Positions 23,735 through 36,309 of a stretch of 64,000 nt of DNA are shown piece by piece; the first letter of the stretch is position 1, and every line of letters begins with the position of its first letter. A program made the translations under genes and the position numbers. Source of the DNA: Auanema rhodensis (Eukaryota; Nematoda; Chromadorea; Rhabditida; Rhabditidae); assembly GCA_964057225.1 (NCBI GenBank), contig OZ059897.1:6696001-6760000 (forward strand). The letters are read 5' to 3'. A model generated the notes under the pieces. The model did not search any database and had not been told where the DNA came from. It saw only the letters and a list, made by a program, of their open reading frames with translations.

Positions 23735-24184
23735 TCATGAAGCTTTAAGTGCATCTGACAGAAGAACAGCAAGCTTTCGTTGTTCTTTCCTCCATCTAAT
23801 TCGGCGATTTTGAAACCAAACTTTTATCTGCAACATATTAGCATAAGAAGGGAATCTTAGAAAAACTAAAAAAATTGTTATCAAGAGTACCTGAGATATT
23901 CCAATATGCAGTTGTTCTGCTAGGCGTTCGCGATCGCTTCCCACCAAGTATTGCTGTTTTTGGAATTCAGCTTCTAGCACAGCTAGCTGCCATGCCGTGA
24001 ATGTTGTTCGATTCCGGCGTTTAAGATCATGATCGCGATCTGATGATATTGACGACATGGGAGGTTCTGTTGTAGAAGCCACAAGTACAGATGAATAAAT
24101 AGGTGATGAGACAGAAAATGGTAGACAATATACCGTCCGGGAACTTGATAATTGTCCGCAAACCGACGTATTTTCCTCTATCAT
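23735..24184 (-). CDS. ANTP-class homeodomain transcription factor (Not/Vax/Emx-like)
   Basis: Two exons (23891-24184 and 23735-23827) flank a 63-bp intron and encode about 128 residues. The homeodomain starts at about residue 55 (RRNRTTFTAWQLAVLEAEF) and runs through QQYLVGSDRERLA to IKVWFQNRRIRWRKEQRK, with the helix-3 WFQNR core intact. Lys at recognition position 46 and Ile at 47 fit the ANTP class. QQYLVG and RIRWRK resemble Not and Vax factors, but I cannot choose between them. The intron falls at the common position between homeodomain residues 44 and 45. The protein is short: a Ser/Thr-rich N-terminus and only about 15 residues after the homeodomain. It should be nuclear and bind TAAT-type sites. 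Confidence 0.85.
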   Translation of the reverse strand: MIEENTSVCGQLSSSRTVYCLPFSVSSPIYSSVLVASTTEPPMSSISSDRDHDLKRRNRTTFTAWQLAVLEAEFQKQQYLVGSDRERLAEQLHIGISQVLLITIFLVFLRFPSYANMLQIKVWFQNRRIRWRKEQRKLAVLLSDALKAS

Positions 24185-26463
24185 CTGCCAGCTTTTTTAC
24201 ACAACATCAAGCTAGCTTTATAAGGCCATTAGGCCTAACGCTTTTGACCCAAACATAGCTGTCAATTGAACGACGACAATTGACAATTACAATGAGATAA
24301 ACACAACAATTAAAAAGGCAGAGAGGAGAAATTATATGACAGCAAATGAATGAAGATATGCTATCATTTCAATGCCAGAAGAAGAAAACTCGCCCATTTT
24401 TCACTCAAAAAAAAGCTAATTGCGCCACAATGTGCTGACTTTTATGAGATTCGTTCAAAAAAGAGACCACCAATTTCGATTCTTAAAAAAATAAGTTGGA
24501 ACAAACTATAGCTCAACCTAAATAAATACATGTGTATGGTTGGTTATTGAATAAAATAGATAAAACATGTTAAATAGATTATTAAAGATGAATATAATTA
24601 AAGTTTTGAACTTAATATTCAAAGAATTATCATAAAAATTCAAATTTTCCTCTGTTTATTTCGCATGATCATAAATCACAGAGCGGTTGTATCAAATACT
24701 GATGGGATAGTTTTGTTTTAAAAAGCAACATGAACCTTATTAAAAAACTTTTTTTTCCAAATAAGTATTTCCGCATGACAGTATTCCAATTAAAATTAAG
24801 AAATTTAAAAAGTATATTTAACCAACAAAAAAAAGTTATAATCTATGATCGATAATACATACTATATACATACATACTATATCTGCGTGTATGTATGTGT
24901 GTGTCTATCTCTCAAATTATAATGATATTATTATTATTTTAGACAATATATACATAGATATATATGTACATGTATTTATATATTGATCATGATCATGATT
25001 TTTCATTGTTTATTTGAATTTTTTTCATTCCACATTTTTTCTTTAATCAGTCAAAACTTTTTGCATTCTTAACCAAACAAGATATAGTTCTCTTGTTTCC
25101 AAAATTAAAAAGCATTTTATACAAAAAATCATAATAATTAAGAACCTATTATCGATTTTCACTCTTATGTTTCTAATAATATTTATTAATATTATGATTA
25201 ATAATCCTTTGATCAATGTTTAACTCGGTTTGCAATCATTTTCATACACAAGAAGCTTTGTTTTTCACATTTTTTCAATTTATTATTACATTGAATAAAT
25301 AACGAAGTCTTTTTTTAAAAATCTTTGAATTTGTCATCATAGTACATATTCTTTAATTCATAGAATATCTACCACCAGTTCTAACGGTATGATATCCAGT
25401 TTTGTCTGTGGTCTGTCCTCGTTCGAATATTTTGTTTCTCGATTTAAATGTATTCACTATAGTTATTTATACTTTTCAAGAAGATATTTTTTAAATATAG
25501 TTATGTATGTTTTAGTTTTGCACCTATATTTCCATCGCATGGCATTGTCTCTAATCATCATTCTCTTATCAACCGAATGTTATAGGCTTGTAATTTTCAC
25601 CGGAATACTTTACATTCAACTTATCTGAGTAAATTAAAACCCTTAATTTTGCATATTTTAGTCTTTCTAAGTTGATAAGATGACTATGTTAACTATACAA
25701 TCTAATAACTTCCCTTTGCCTCTTCGAAACAATTTTTTCACAGAAAATTGTATCTGTAAACCTTAAACAAACCTAAAAAACGTATACTGACTCAGCGAAG
25801 TTTCATTGTTGAAAAAACACGCTCAAACTGAATTCTCGAGATTTTTCCTATGATATATTCGTTCGTGTGCTAGATATTTTGAACATCTTCTTCTTAGTAT
25901 AAGCTTTTCCTTTCGTGTAATATCTGTCTAAATGCCACGTGTCAGTCATTATATGAATTTTATGATCCTACGATCTATCTTCACTTAATTTGCTTTTAAA
26001 CATTCCTAATTAATTTTAATTTTTCTATTTTTTTCTTCAAAAGGATCGAAAATCAAACACCGTTTCTTCTGGTATATCTAAATCACGTGTATGTATGAAA
26101 GAAGAAACATCTAGATTGCGAGAGACATAGAGTACAACTGGCAAAAGAAAGATCATTCAAAATGTTTCCAATTGACAATACACATAGAACACAGGTTACA
26201 AGAAAGCTTCCGTAAAGTTCTTTCCATTTAACAGCTTTTAACATTTTTCTTAAATCTTATTCTTCTATTCTTTATATTTTAAACCTTAAGTTTTGCTGTT
26301 TACTTACTGAACAGATGTACAGATGAACGTATTTGTTCGTTTAACTTGAGTTGTGTGAACCACTTCCAAGACGATGTCCTCCTATTTATCTTCTTCTCGC
26401 TCTTCTTATAATATTGATATTTTTGGAAATTTACTAATTTTTCAATGTATCTCCTACTTGTAT

Positions 26464-26494
<31 letters not shown>

Positions 26495-26939
26495 TTCCAA
26501 AATATCTTTAACAAATGGTATTCTAGTCTGTTCATCTTATCTTATTCTTTCCAACCATCTTCTTTTCCTATCTAATTTATTTGAGAAAGCAATTCGGAGC
26601 ATTCCAAGAATAAGACTTCACGCTAGAATTGAACTTTTGATTTCTTACTATAACACCTGTATTTCCATTTTAACTGAATTATTTGAATCAAGCAAATCTA
26701 TCTATATATATAGTATCCATATAAAGTTTTTCGAAACAAGACAACATTCATAAGAATTTTTTTAGAATTGAATATTTCGGGAGAACATATTGTAAGAAGA
26801 AGGTGAAGTGAAGATAGGAATAGCAGCGAAAGCTAAGAAATAACCATTAGAAGTGTCAATATTTGTATGTGACCAGCACAAAAGCTTGTTAAGTACTCAT
26901 AGATGGGTTCGTTGTGTTGTCGGACGGCACCTGTGCACG
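24185..26939. other. Large divergent intergenic region, AT-rich
   Basis: It lies between the divergent homeobox gene and sphingosine kinase, so it should hold the regulatory DNA of both. It contains ATAC/TATG-rich sequence (24860-24980) and a TA microsatellite. Short open frames here show no domains. Confidence 0.55.
26468..26494. repeat. (TA)n microsatellite
   Basis: Uninterrupted alternating TA, about 13 repeats. Confidence 0.9.
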
Positions 26940-28900
26940 ATGAACCTACAACTTCGGTTGTTATGCCAAGGTGTAAGTCTTTTTTCAACTAAAAATGTAG
27001 TTTTATATCAACTAGATCATGTTCATAAAAGTTTATTAAACATTTTCCATTGAACATTCGAGTACTTGTACTGTTTGAGAACTGTTTTCAGCTCACACTA
27101 TTGAGCCAATTGGTCACTTATTAGTTTTCATCAACCCACATTCAGGACCTGGAAAAGGAGTTAAAACTTTCAAAAAACGGGTAACAACTGCTAACAGTTA
27201 ATGATTAAGCTAATGGTTGTATTTGTAGGTAGAAAATCTATTTGAAAAAAGCAATATATCATATGAACTTATTATAACAAGTAAGTTAAGGAAGAAAGCA
27301 AATTTGTATTTCAATGACTAATGTTTCAGATGGGTCGAATCATGCACGAAATGTTGTCTTAAATCATCCAACTATTCATAAGTTCAATGGAATTATAATC
27401 CTTTCAGGCGATGGTCTGGTATTTGAGGTATACTTGAAGCCACTAAATTCTCTATATCGTATTATATGACTATAGGTGGTTAATGGTCTTTCTGAAAGAT
27501 CAGATGCGATGAAAGTTGTCCCATCAATGCCAATAGGAATAATTCCATCTGGCTCTGGAAATGGGCTTTTATCTTCAGTCTTTATAGCAAAGGGGTATTT
27601 GATAGTATAATTGATGTAATCACAATTTCATATTGCAGATGGACTTTGAAAAATCCAGGCTTTTTGAAACAATCTATTGTTGTTGCTACAGGCACAAAAC
27701 CTGAAGCCCAACCTATTAATTTACTACATATTCAAACTGAGCGGCAAAACATAGCTGCATTTTTGAGCATAGGATGGGGTATTATGGCAGATATTGGTCA
27801 GTTTCTTAATTTCTTGAACTTTCATTGTTTAAACATCCTTAATCAATATTGAACTTCCTGCTTCAAAGTATATTTTGGCCTTCTTCACATTTATGATTTA
27901 CTTCTATTATTACGTTTCGTTGAACTTTTAACGTACAAAGCAGCCTCGAGTTACTTACATATCATGAGAATCAAGTTTTATGTTTTGACTCTCCAACAAG
28001 AGAAAAAATAAAGAGATAAAACAGGATTGGTATATTCTCGAGTTACACTTATTCTATTTTTGCAGATGTTGAAAGTGAACGGTTTCGAACAACACTGGGA
28101 TCAAATAGATTCATAGCTGGAGCATTAATTCGATGCTGGAGTAAATAGTTTTCATTTATTTTTGAGATTTACAATCATAATTGTTCCAGATTTAAGAACT
28201 TATCGTGGTCGTCTTAGCTATAAACCTTATGTAGCAACCTCTGAATTTGCTCAGAATCCGTTATTTGAAGTATATGGGGCTTCTCGCAGTGATATGGTGA
28301 AACTACTATAAAAATCCTGAATTCTAATTTAAAGATGTTTAAGCTTTCCGTTGACACGGACAATTCAATAAGATGTGAAACCCCTGAGAAAAGATCAAAG
28401 GATAATTTCTGGAGGGAAAGACATCTGGTTAAGATTCCTGATTTGGAAGATGAAGTTCCGGCCGATTGGATAACTTTGGAAGACGAATTTGTAGGCGTTT
28501 ATGCAGTAAGCTTGAGCCAAGATTTTTATATATTGAATTATTGCTTTAGATGAGTTTATCGCACATTTCGGCCGATGGCCCATATATGCCTCTAGCGAGG
28601 TTGGATGACGATCGAATTTACCTGACATATATTTTGAAAAAAGATATAAACAGCAAATTTGATATGTTCAAAATGTTGTCTGCTATAGAAACGGCTAAAC
28701 ATTTAGAATTAGGTTTTGTGAAGGTTTGCTTCAAGCCATCTGAGCCCTCTTTATATTATTCGTTTCAGTGCATCCCAGTCTCAGCATTGCGTTTAGAAGC
28801 TTTTGACCAAAGGTCGGTACTTGTAGTTGATGGGGAAGTAATATCAGCTCGAAAACTTCAAGCTGCACCTACAAATCTGAAAACTGCAGTTTTTACATGA
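26940..28900 (+). CDS. sphk-1: Sphingosine kinase
   Basis: The spliced product is about 400 residues in roughly ten exons. It makes sphingosine-1-phosphate from sphingosine and ATP, in the cytosol or at membranes. The diacylglycerol-kinase-like catalytic fold is visible in order: INPHSGPGKG near the start, the nucleotide-binding SGDGLVFEVVNGL, PSGSGNGL, then GIMADIDVESE, whose Asp matches the sphingosine-contacting Asp of human SPHK1. LRTYRGRLSYKP and the C-terminal block ISADGP to VVDGEV (C5-like) also match. I chose the ATG at 26940 because it is the first in-frame ATG. The open frame extends back to 26844 without another ATG, so an upstream exon is possible. The dehydrogenase gene follows on the same strand 496 bp downstream. 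Confidence 0.9.
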
Positions 28901-29396
28901 TATTGCTAACTATCGTCGTATCGCATTGAACAAAACTTTACTTGTACATTACACATGTTTGTTATTTTAATATTGTTGACCTCAATTTACGGATGTAAAT
29001 ATATTATCATGTCTAGATAAATATTTTATTAACAATATTCACAGGTTTTAATAAATAGAACAATTTCAATTGTTTTATTTATATTGCATATCATTTTTTG
29101 GTGATAACTAGAAGCCTCTCTTTCTCAGTTGAGCTGAATTGGTCTCGCACAGAAAACGTCCGCCCTTCATGTTTCGGATTTCATCAGTGGTGTTCAAGAA
29201 GCTACATTGTAAATGTTATTCCTTTTAAATAAAATAAGTTTGTTATAACTCTTGCTTAAGATAAAAAAAAGAATAAATATAAAGAGTTAGAATAATAGTA
29301 TTTATTGAATTTATTAAAATTTTTTGTTTTTTATTATTCTATAGAAGTATATCAAAATCTTGTTCTCTCTACTTACTGTAGAATTAAGGCTGGCCT
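28901..29396. other. Spacer between sphingosine kinase and dehydrogenase genes
   Basis: Contains AATAAA at 29050 for the upstream gene. Otherwise AT-rich without features. Confidence 0.5.
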
Positions 29397-31761
29397 ATGT
29401 TAAGTAAAGCGGCTCGGGTTTCTCCGAGTAAAACGGTTCTAAATTCTATTCGGTCAAGATGGCAAGACAGCTACAAACAAGGGTTTATTCAGCCTGAATT
29501 AGGAGACCAAAAACCTACACATATTATTATTGGAGCGGGTTCTGCGGGATGTGTACTAGGTATGCTGTTATAAATTGTGATTTTTTTTAATTGTTAAAAT
29601 TTTTAGCTAATCGCCTTACTGAGAATCCAGATAATCGAGTTCTTTTAATAGAAGCAGGACCAAAGGATCACTGGTGGGATTGGCGCATTCATATGCCTGC
29701 AGCTCTGATGTATAATCTTTGTCATGACAAGTAGTAAAGTAATATTCTGTTTCGGTTTATTCATTCAAGTTTGTTTTTAGATATAATTGGTATTATCATA
29801 CAGTCGCACAAAAGAATGTCAACAATCGTGTCTTCTATTGGCCAAGAGGAAGGTAGACTTTCAAATTTTAACTGCATTCGTTCATACTGTTTTTTAAGAG
29901 TCTGGGGAGGAAGTTCTTCTTTGAATGCAATGTGTGCAGTTAGAGGACATGCCTTTGACTACGATCGATGGCAATCCGAGGGAGCTGAAAATTGGTCATA
30001 TGCTGATTGTTTACCTTACTTTAAAAAAGCAGAAACATACAATGGATCAGCAGTACGAAATTTATTTCTGACATATTGTGCTATGGCAGCGAGTTCAGAC
30101 ATCGCCGTACAGAGGAACGTCAGGTCCTCTACATGTTCAACAAGCCCCCGCCGATCATCCTCTTCATCAAGCGTTTCTTGACGCAGGGAAATATCACCCG
30201 ATTGGAACTACTCTTGATATGAATGGCGAGAAACAAGAAGGGTTAACTAAAATGGATATGACTATTCATAAGGGTGAAAGGTAAATAGTTTCATATAAGA
30301 TGCGTGTTTATTGAGACTTTGCAGATGGAGTTCCTCAAAAGCTTATTTACATCCAATTCTATCAAGAAAGAATTTATATACATCGTCAGGAATCATGTGT
30401 ACCAGAGTACTATTCAGCGGGAAAAAAGCTGTAGGTATAGAGTTTATTAGGTATGTGTTGTTGCATGGCTTTTGTAAATTTGAAGAAAACTTTCTTTTTA
30501 CATTATTAGTTTTTAACATTTTAGAAAAGTTAATTTCTATGGAACTGAAAATATTGATTCCTACAGTAGAGAAAAAATCTATTGCGAAGGCGATGTGATT
30601 TTGGCTGGAGGTAAAGTTTCTTTAATTTTCTGAATAAGCTCATGTATTCTAGGCGCAATTAACTCACCTCAGTTATTAATGCTCAGTGGAGTTGGTCCCC
30701 AAAATCATTTGCGTAGTTTGGAGATTCCTGTTGTTCATGACCTTCCTGGAGTGGGACAAAACCTTCAGGCATAGGAACCATAAGATTTGATTTTGAATTT
30801 TTTTCTAATTTTCAGGATCATTTGGAAATTTATGTACAACATAAATGTACGCAACCTATCACACTTTATAACCAAAGCTCTTGGAGGTTCCCGCACAATA
30901 TGATCCGCGTTGGACTGCGTAAGTTGTAAGAATTTTTTTCCTGTTACTTTTATCATTTGAAGAATGGTTTTCATCTAAAACTGGGTTAGGTGCTAGTAGT
31001 CACTTGGAAACTGGAGGATTTGCTCGATCCAACAATTCCGTTGCTCATCCTGATATTCAGTTCCATTTTCTTCCATCAACTGTTCACGATGATGGTAGAG
31101 CCAATGGAACAGGACATGGCTTCCAGGTGAATATTGTTGTACCTTGAATGCTTTCTAAACTTAATTTAGGTTCACGTTGGACCCATGCGTACAAAATCTG
31201 TTGGTCAACTGAAACTGCAACATAAAGATCCTAGAAGACATCCATTGCTTGATCCTAACTATATGAACCATGACGACGATTGGAAAGAATTCAGGTTTCA
31301 CAGAGTTTTTGCTTCAAAATACTTTTTTTTTGAAGAGCATCTATTCGGTTATCACGCGAACTCTTTGCGACTAAAGCGTTTGATCCATTCCGGGGAGAGG
31401 AAACAGCACCCGGTCCAAATACGAATTCTGATGCTGATATAGATAAATTTGTCAGGGAAAAAGCTGCTTCCGCTTATCACCCTTCTTGTACATGTAAAAT
31501 GGGTTCTTCTAATGATGAAATGGCTGTAGTTGATCCTAAAACTATGAATGTTCATGGACTTCAAAATCTAAAGGTTAGATATTTTTTTCTATTCTCAACT
31601 CTATAAATTGTGTTATTCAGGTTGTCGATGCCAGTGTTATGCCGTCCATTGTCAGTGGAAATTTGAACATTCCAACCATTATGTTAGCTGAAAAAGCTGC
31701 CGATATAATTCAGGGAAAAAAATTACCAGTTGAAAAATTACCTGTTTGGAAGCATAACTAG
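29397..31761 (+). CDS. CHDH: GMC-family FAD oxidoreductase, choline dehydrogenase-like
   Basis: Around 13 short exons encode roughly 590 residues. The FAD-binding dinucleotide motif ([17 protein letters not shown]) lies near residue 42, followed by the LLIEAGP strand. GMC signature 1 is [13 protein letters not shown]. The C-terminal active-site region reads [11 protein letters not shown], then the [17 protein letters not shown] block that binds the FAD ring. [12 protein letters not shown] is typical of choline dehydrogenases, which oxidise choline to betaine aldehyde in mitochondria; the basic N-terminus ([12 protein letters not shown]) could be a targeting peptide. One intron (30771-30814) begins with GC instead of GT. 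In C. elegans, as I recall, sphk-1 (C34C6.5) also neighbours a choline-dehydrogenase-like gene (C34C6.4), which supports both calls. Confidence 0.9.
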
Positions 31762-31960
31762 ATAGTTTCTAAGAAACAGAAAATCTGTTATAAAGTCATC
31801 TAGATTAGACGTGTATGTACGTATTAAATATTCTTGTGTTTTTTTGTATAAAGTTGGGGTTTAAGCATATTGCCATGTAAATTTTTATTTTCTGTCTTTT
31901 TCTTTAACATTGGGTTTAAGCCTCTGATACCTTTTATTACTAGCTGTACTTGTTATATTA

Positions 31961-31976
31961 TTATATTTTCTGTAGG
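31961..31976 (+). promoter_or_regulatory. Likely trans-splice acceptor before eIF3d
   Basis: A T-rich tract ends in TTCTGTAG one base before the ATG and 215 bp after the upstream stop codon. No donor-containing 5' exon is evident, which fits spliced-leader addition to a downstream operon gene. Confidence 0.5.
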
Positions 31977-34252
31977 ATGTCACTACCAATCTTTGATCTT
32001 CAAGAAATTCCGGATAACAAGACCGGATGGGGCCCCATTACTCCTCCAGTTGGGTTGGATACCTCTGGACCTTTCCAACAATTCAATAAGGTAATTTTTC
32101 TTTGTTTTTTTTTCTATTATGTTTTCTTTTCATTTCTTTTTTTATTCTTACTGTGGTTTCAGGCCGATCGCATCGGAAGAGTAGCCGATTGGATTGGTGT
32201 TGATCGTTTCTTCAGAAGAGGAAATGAACGTTACAACGAACGTATCTATGGATCAGCAGCCAATGCCGGATCTCAATTCGACTATGTTCACGGTTTGGAT
32301 GAGAATAACTTCCAATTGGTTTGCTTTGAATTCCACGATCTTAGTTATCTAGAAAATATTGCAGGTTGATTCCTCAAAACCAGCTCAAAGAAGCACACAA
32401 AGAAACTTCAGAGCTCGCCAAGTTCAATTCAGAAAACTTTTGCAAAAAGAGCAAGAGAAGAGAGAGGCTAACCAAAATCAAAATGCCAAGACAAAGAAGA
32501 CAATCGCCAAGTATATCACAAAATTCCCTTTGTTTTCTATGTGATCGTTATAGGGAGCATCAGAGAGCTCTTAAGATGTGGCAAAAGAGAGGAGGAAACG
32601 CCAGAATGGGTCAACGTGGTGGTCCTGGAAACCGATACACTGGAGAAAGACCTAAGGTTAGATATTCCATAAACTAGTGATAAACAGTTTTTCTTCAGGA
32701 TCGTCTCCCATCAGTTCAAGTGCGTCCAGACTGGAAGGTTATCGAAGAAATGGATTTCCCAAGACTGTCTAAGCTCAGTCTCCCAAATGTTGGAAGTGGA
32801 CAGGATATTTCAGGACATCAATATGGCTCTCTCCATTTCTACGACTCTGTAAGGGCATAACACAATAACGAGAGTCATGACTTCCACTTTTCAGTCCGTT
32901 GATAGGGTATCTGTTAAGAACTCTATTCCTCTTCAAAGATGTGGTGGATCCTTCTACAATGTCACAACAACTGAAGATCCAGTTATTGAACAGATTGCTC
33001 AAGAGGGTATTGGAAACGTTTATGCCACTGACATCATTTTGGCTACATTGATGACTGCTTCGAGATCTGTAATAGCTTTAAATATTCTTAAATCTTTATC
33101 CATACTTTTTAAGGTCTATTCTTGGGATATTGTTGCTCACAGAGTTGGTGACAAGCTTTTCTTTGACAAGCGTGACACTGGAGGAATTTCTAACCCAGTT
33201 GATGCACTCACTGTATCTGAAACTAGCTGTGAACCGCCTGCATTCGAAGGAGCTGGAATCAATAATGCTAAAGTAGAAAAAGATAAATATTCATGAAGCT
33301 ATATCTTCTATTTTAGGATCTTGCTACGGAGGCTCTTTATATCAATCAAAACTTCCGCCGTCAAGTGAGTGCTTATGGCATCCCTATCCTCAACAAGTTA
33401 TTTCTTATAGGTCTTGCGTCGTGGTGAAGAAGGCTATAAATTGAACAAAGAACGTGCTCCATTTGAGGAAGAAGGGGGAGAATCTGGATGTGGATATAAG
33501 TGGGAAATAGTTTGAAATATTAATTTATCTTTGTTAAAATTAAGATACCGTAAGTTCACCCTTTCCGGTGGAGCTAATCAGAAGCCTATTGATGTTGTAT
33601 GTAGAACAGAATTGGATGGAGCTATGGTAAATTCTATGCACGTAAATACCAATATTTCCGATTTCTCAGGTTGGCCCCAATGGAGGAGTACAACTGATCA
33701 CCATCAAGGCTTTCAATGAGTGGGATAGTTCTCAATCTGGTGGTGTTGACTGGAGGTATATAATCAGTTTCACTGATGTTTCATTTAAAATTTTATTTAG
33801 ATCAAAGTTGGACGTCCAGAAGGGAGCTGTTCTATGTACTGAAATTAAGAACAACACATGCAAATTGGCTAAGTGGACCATCCAAGCTCTCCTTGCCAAC
33901 TCAGAATTCATTAAATTCGGATATGTATCTCGTCTCTCTGTTAGGAATAGTGCCCAACACGTTATCTTGGGTACTCAAAGTTATAGACCAGCTGAATTTG
34001 CCACAAATATCTCTCTCAACATGGATAATGGATGGGGAGTTCTTCGTTGCATTATTGACAGGTTTGTGTTGAATTATGTTTTCGCTGTTTGATATAACTC
34101 TTTATAGCTGCATGCGTCAACCTGCTGGAAAATATTTGTTGATGAAAGATCCTCAATCATCTGTTGTGCGTCTTTATGCTCTACCAGATGGAACTTTTGA
34201 AAGTGAAGCCGAATCTGATGACAATAACGGTGATGATTCCGAAGAAGATTAA
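31977..34252 (+). CDS. eif-3.D: Translation initiation factor eIF3 subunit D
   Basis: About eleven exons give a protein close to the usual 550-570 residues. It is the cap-binding subunit of the eIF3 complex in the cytosol. Diagnostic blocks in order: [15 protein letters not shown] at the N-terminus, [20 protein letters not shown], a basic Arg/Lys/Gln-rich linker, [15 protein letters not shown], the conserved core [20 protein letters not shown], then [39 protein letters not shown] and [18 protein letters not shown]. The tail is strongly acidic ([16 protein letters not shown]). The AATAAA at 34349 probably ends the transcript. Confidence 0.96.
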
Positions 34253-34348
34253 ATTGTTGAATCGTAGTTTAAATGTTATATTTTTTCTGTTTCCTTTTCT
34301 GTTGGATGTTATAATTGGGCCTACTTTCCTGGTTGGATTGTGAAAGAC

Positions 34349-34354
34349 AATAAA
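34349..34354 (+). terminator. Poly(A) signal AATAAA for eIF3d
   Basis: Canonical hexamer about 97 bp after the stop, followed by a T-rich stretch. The convergent SDHB gene ends at 34580. Confidence 0.6.
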
Positions 34355-34579
34355 ATATTGTTAACATTTTCCATATTGTTGTTTTATAAAAAAATCAACT
34401 AATTAAGGCATTTATTTTACGGCAAGCGTTTATTTATGTTACTCAAGAAATCGATTCTAATCTATACAAGAAACATAAAAAGCTAAGTAAAAAAAGTTAA
34501 ATCTCTTAAAAATCCCATTGCTAGCATAATTCACGCTTGTTTGAGGGCATTTATCTATATCTCTGTAAAAATCCTAAAT

Positions 34580-35709
34580 CTAAAACTTGGATGGTTCAGC
34601 TTCTGGCTTGGAAGTCATTCCAGTAAGAAGAGACTTGATTTCTCCAATAGCTTTAGCAGGATTGAGATGCTGCAACAGAAAAAAATCAAACAGTTCTAGG
34701 CCTGGATCAAACCTTGGGGCAGGTCTTGGAGCAGTTCATGATAGTGTGACACTTGAAAGCAGAGAAGGAGTCGTGCATGCGATGAAGACGCTCTGGAGCA
34801 TAATCGTCACGAGAATCAATGATCCATCTGAAGATTAGATATAGTATAACAGTACAAAATTCTGTTTTATCCAACCTGTAAGCTTGCATAAGAACAGCGG
34901 GTCCCAAGTACTTATCGGCATTCCACCAGTAAGATGGACAAGAAGTGGAACAACAGGCACATAAGATGCACTCATAGAGTCCATCCTAAAAATATTATAT
35001 AAATGATACAAAAACATTTCGATAAACTAACAAGTTTGTCTCTTTCGGCAATGCTCTGGTGAAGCTGCTTCTCTCCAAGATTGATTGGAGTCTTCTTTTG
35101 AATCCATGGTTGGATTGAAGCGTATTGTTGATAGAAAAGATTCATGTCTGGGACAAGATCCTGTAAATAAGATGATTAATTAATAAGATAGTTAATTTAA
35201 ATTATAGTTCAAAATCTACCTTGACAACAAACATGTGGGGAAGTGGATAGATCTTGGTACTTTTGCTGGTGTCTTCATCAATCTTGCAGATACAAGCCAA
35301 GGTGTTTTGACCACCGATGTTCATAGCACATGATCCGCAAATTCCTAAAAGCAATTTTCAAAATAAAGAAATAACTTGGTGAATCAACCTTCACGACAAC
35401 TTCTGCGGAAAGTAAGAGTAGGATCAACCTCATTCTTGATTTTAATTAAAGCATCAAGAATCATAGTTCCGCAATTATCAAGATCAACGTCGAACTTCTT
35501 GAAAATATTTTGTATTAATAAATATCAGACATAATTCCAAAAACCTGCATCTCTGGCTTAGCACCAGGCTTTTCAGGGTTGAATCTGTAGATTTCAAAGG
35601 TTTTAATCCTTTTTCCAGCCTTTTTTTCGGCAGCAGCAGCAGATGCAGCTCTGCTGGCAACAACCAAAGCTTCAGAAGCTCGTGCAAGAGTGTAGGTACG
35701 AGCAAGCAT
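34580..35709 (-). CDS. sdhb-1: Succinate dehydrogenase iron-sulfur subunit (SDHB, complex II)
   Basis: Several exons encode about 280 residues. It passes electrons from SdhA to ubiquinone in the mitochondrial inner membrane. The N-terminus ([20 protein letters not shown]) is Ala/Arg-rich with no acid residue until position 13, as in a matrix-targeting peptide. The [2Fe-2S] ligands appear as [15 protein letters not shown] and NTLACICKI. The [4Fe-4S] and [3Fe-4S] ligands are [18 protein letters not shown] and [13 protein letters not shown]. All expected cysteines are present. The protein ends SKPEPSKF. Minus-strand AATAAA signals lie at 34429 and 34411. The start is divergent from OSTM1, 600 bp away. 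Confidence 0.96.
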
Positions 35710-36309
35710 CTAAATATAGTAATATTACAACTATTTTAAGCGATAGAAACAAAATTCATAGCAACTGATACGCTGACAATTTATATAAAATATCAATCTT
35801 CTTCCCAACAAAGATGTTTATATCAAAAAATAGAACAAATATCTCAAGACATATAATTAATTATTTCTGCTTTAGATACTGTTAGAAAAACATTATGATA
35901 AACCATAGAATTGTATGAAGTTCTAACTTCTGTTGAGGATGGTGAACCAGGTTGCGCAAATACGACATGGTTGCTTGTAAATATAAAGCATACCAAATTT
36001 TAAAACTCGTTTTTTTTTGTAATTTTTCAAATGATCCACAGTTTTGTTATTGCAGAAATGTCATTAATTTAATAAGAATCAATTATTCAGCTAAAACATT
36101 ATTAAAATCAAAACGTATTCAAATTATTTTTTTAATTATGCTGAAAATAATTTTAACCAACGAAGTTTACATTAACGGCCTTTTCTATCCGCCCATTTAT
36201 TAAGATATACTATTCCTTCGTCTGTCACATTAATTTATTTTTTGTTAATCTGTTTTAATTATATTTACTTGGAGATGTTTGCGTTATATGATCCATATTC
36301 AGTTATGGT
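35710..36309. promoter_or_regulatory. Divergent promoter region, SDHB / OSTM1
   Basis: 600 bp of AT-rich DNA between two divergent start codons. It must contain both promoters. The small plus-strand open frame in it (35952-36203) has low-complexity content and no domain. Confidence 0.5.

Noticed and set aside
24860-24990. Possible mobile-element end in ATAC/TATG-rich DNA
   Set aside because: No terminal inverted repeats, target duplication or transposase found; better explained as simple sequence.
35952-36203. 83-codon open frame in the SDHB/OSTM1 promoter
   Set aside because: Low-complexity Lys/Ile/Phe-rich content in AT-rich DNA with no recognisable motif.
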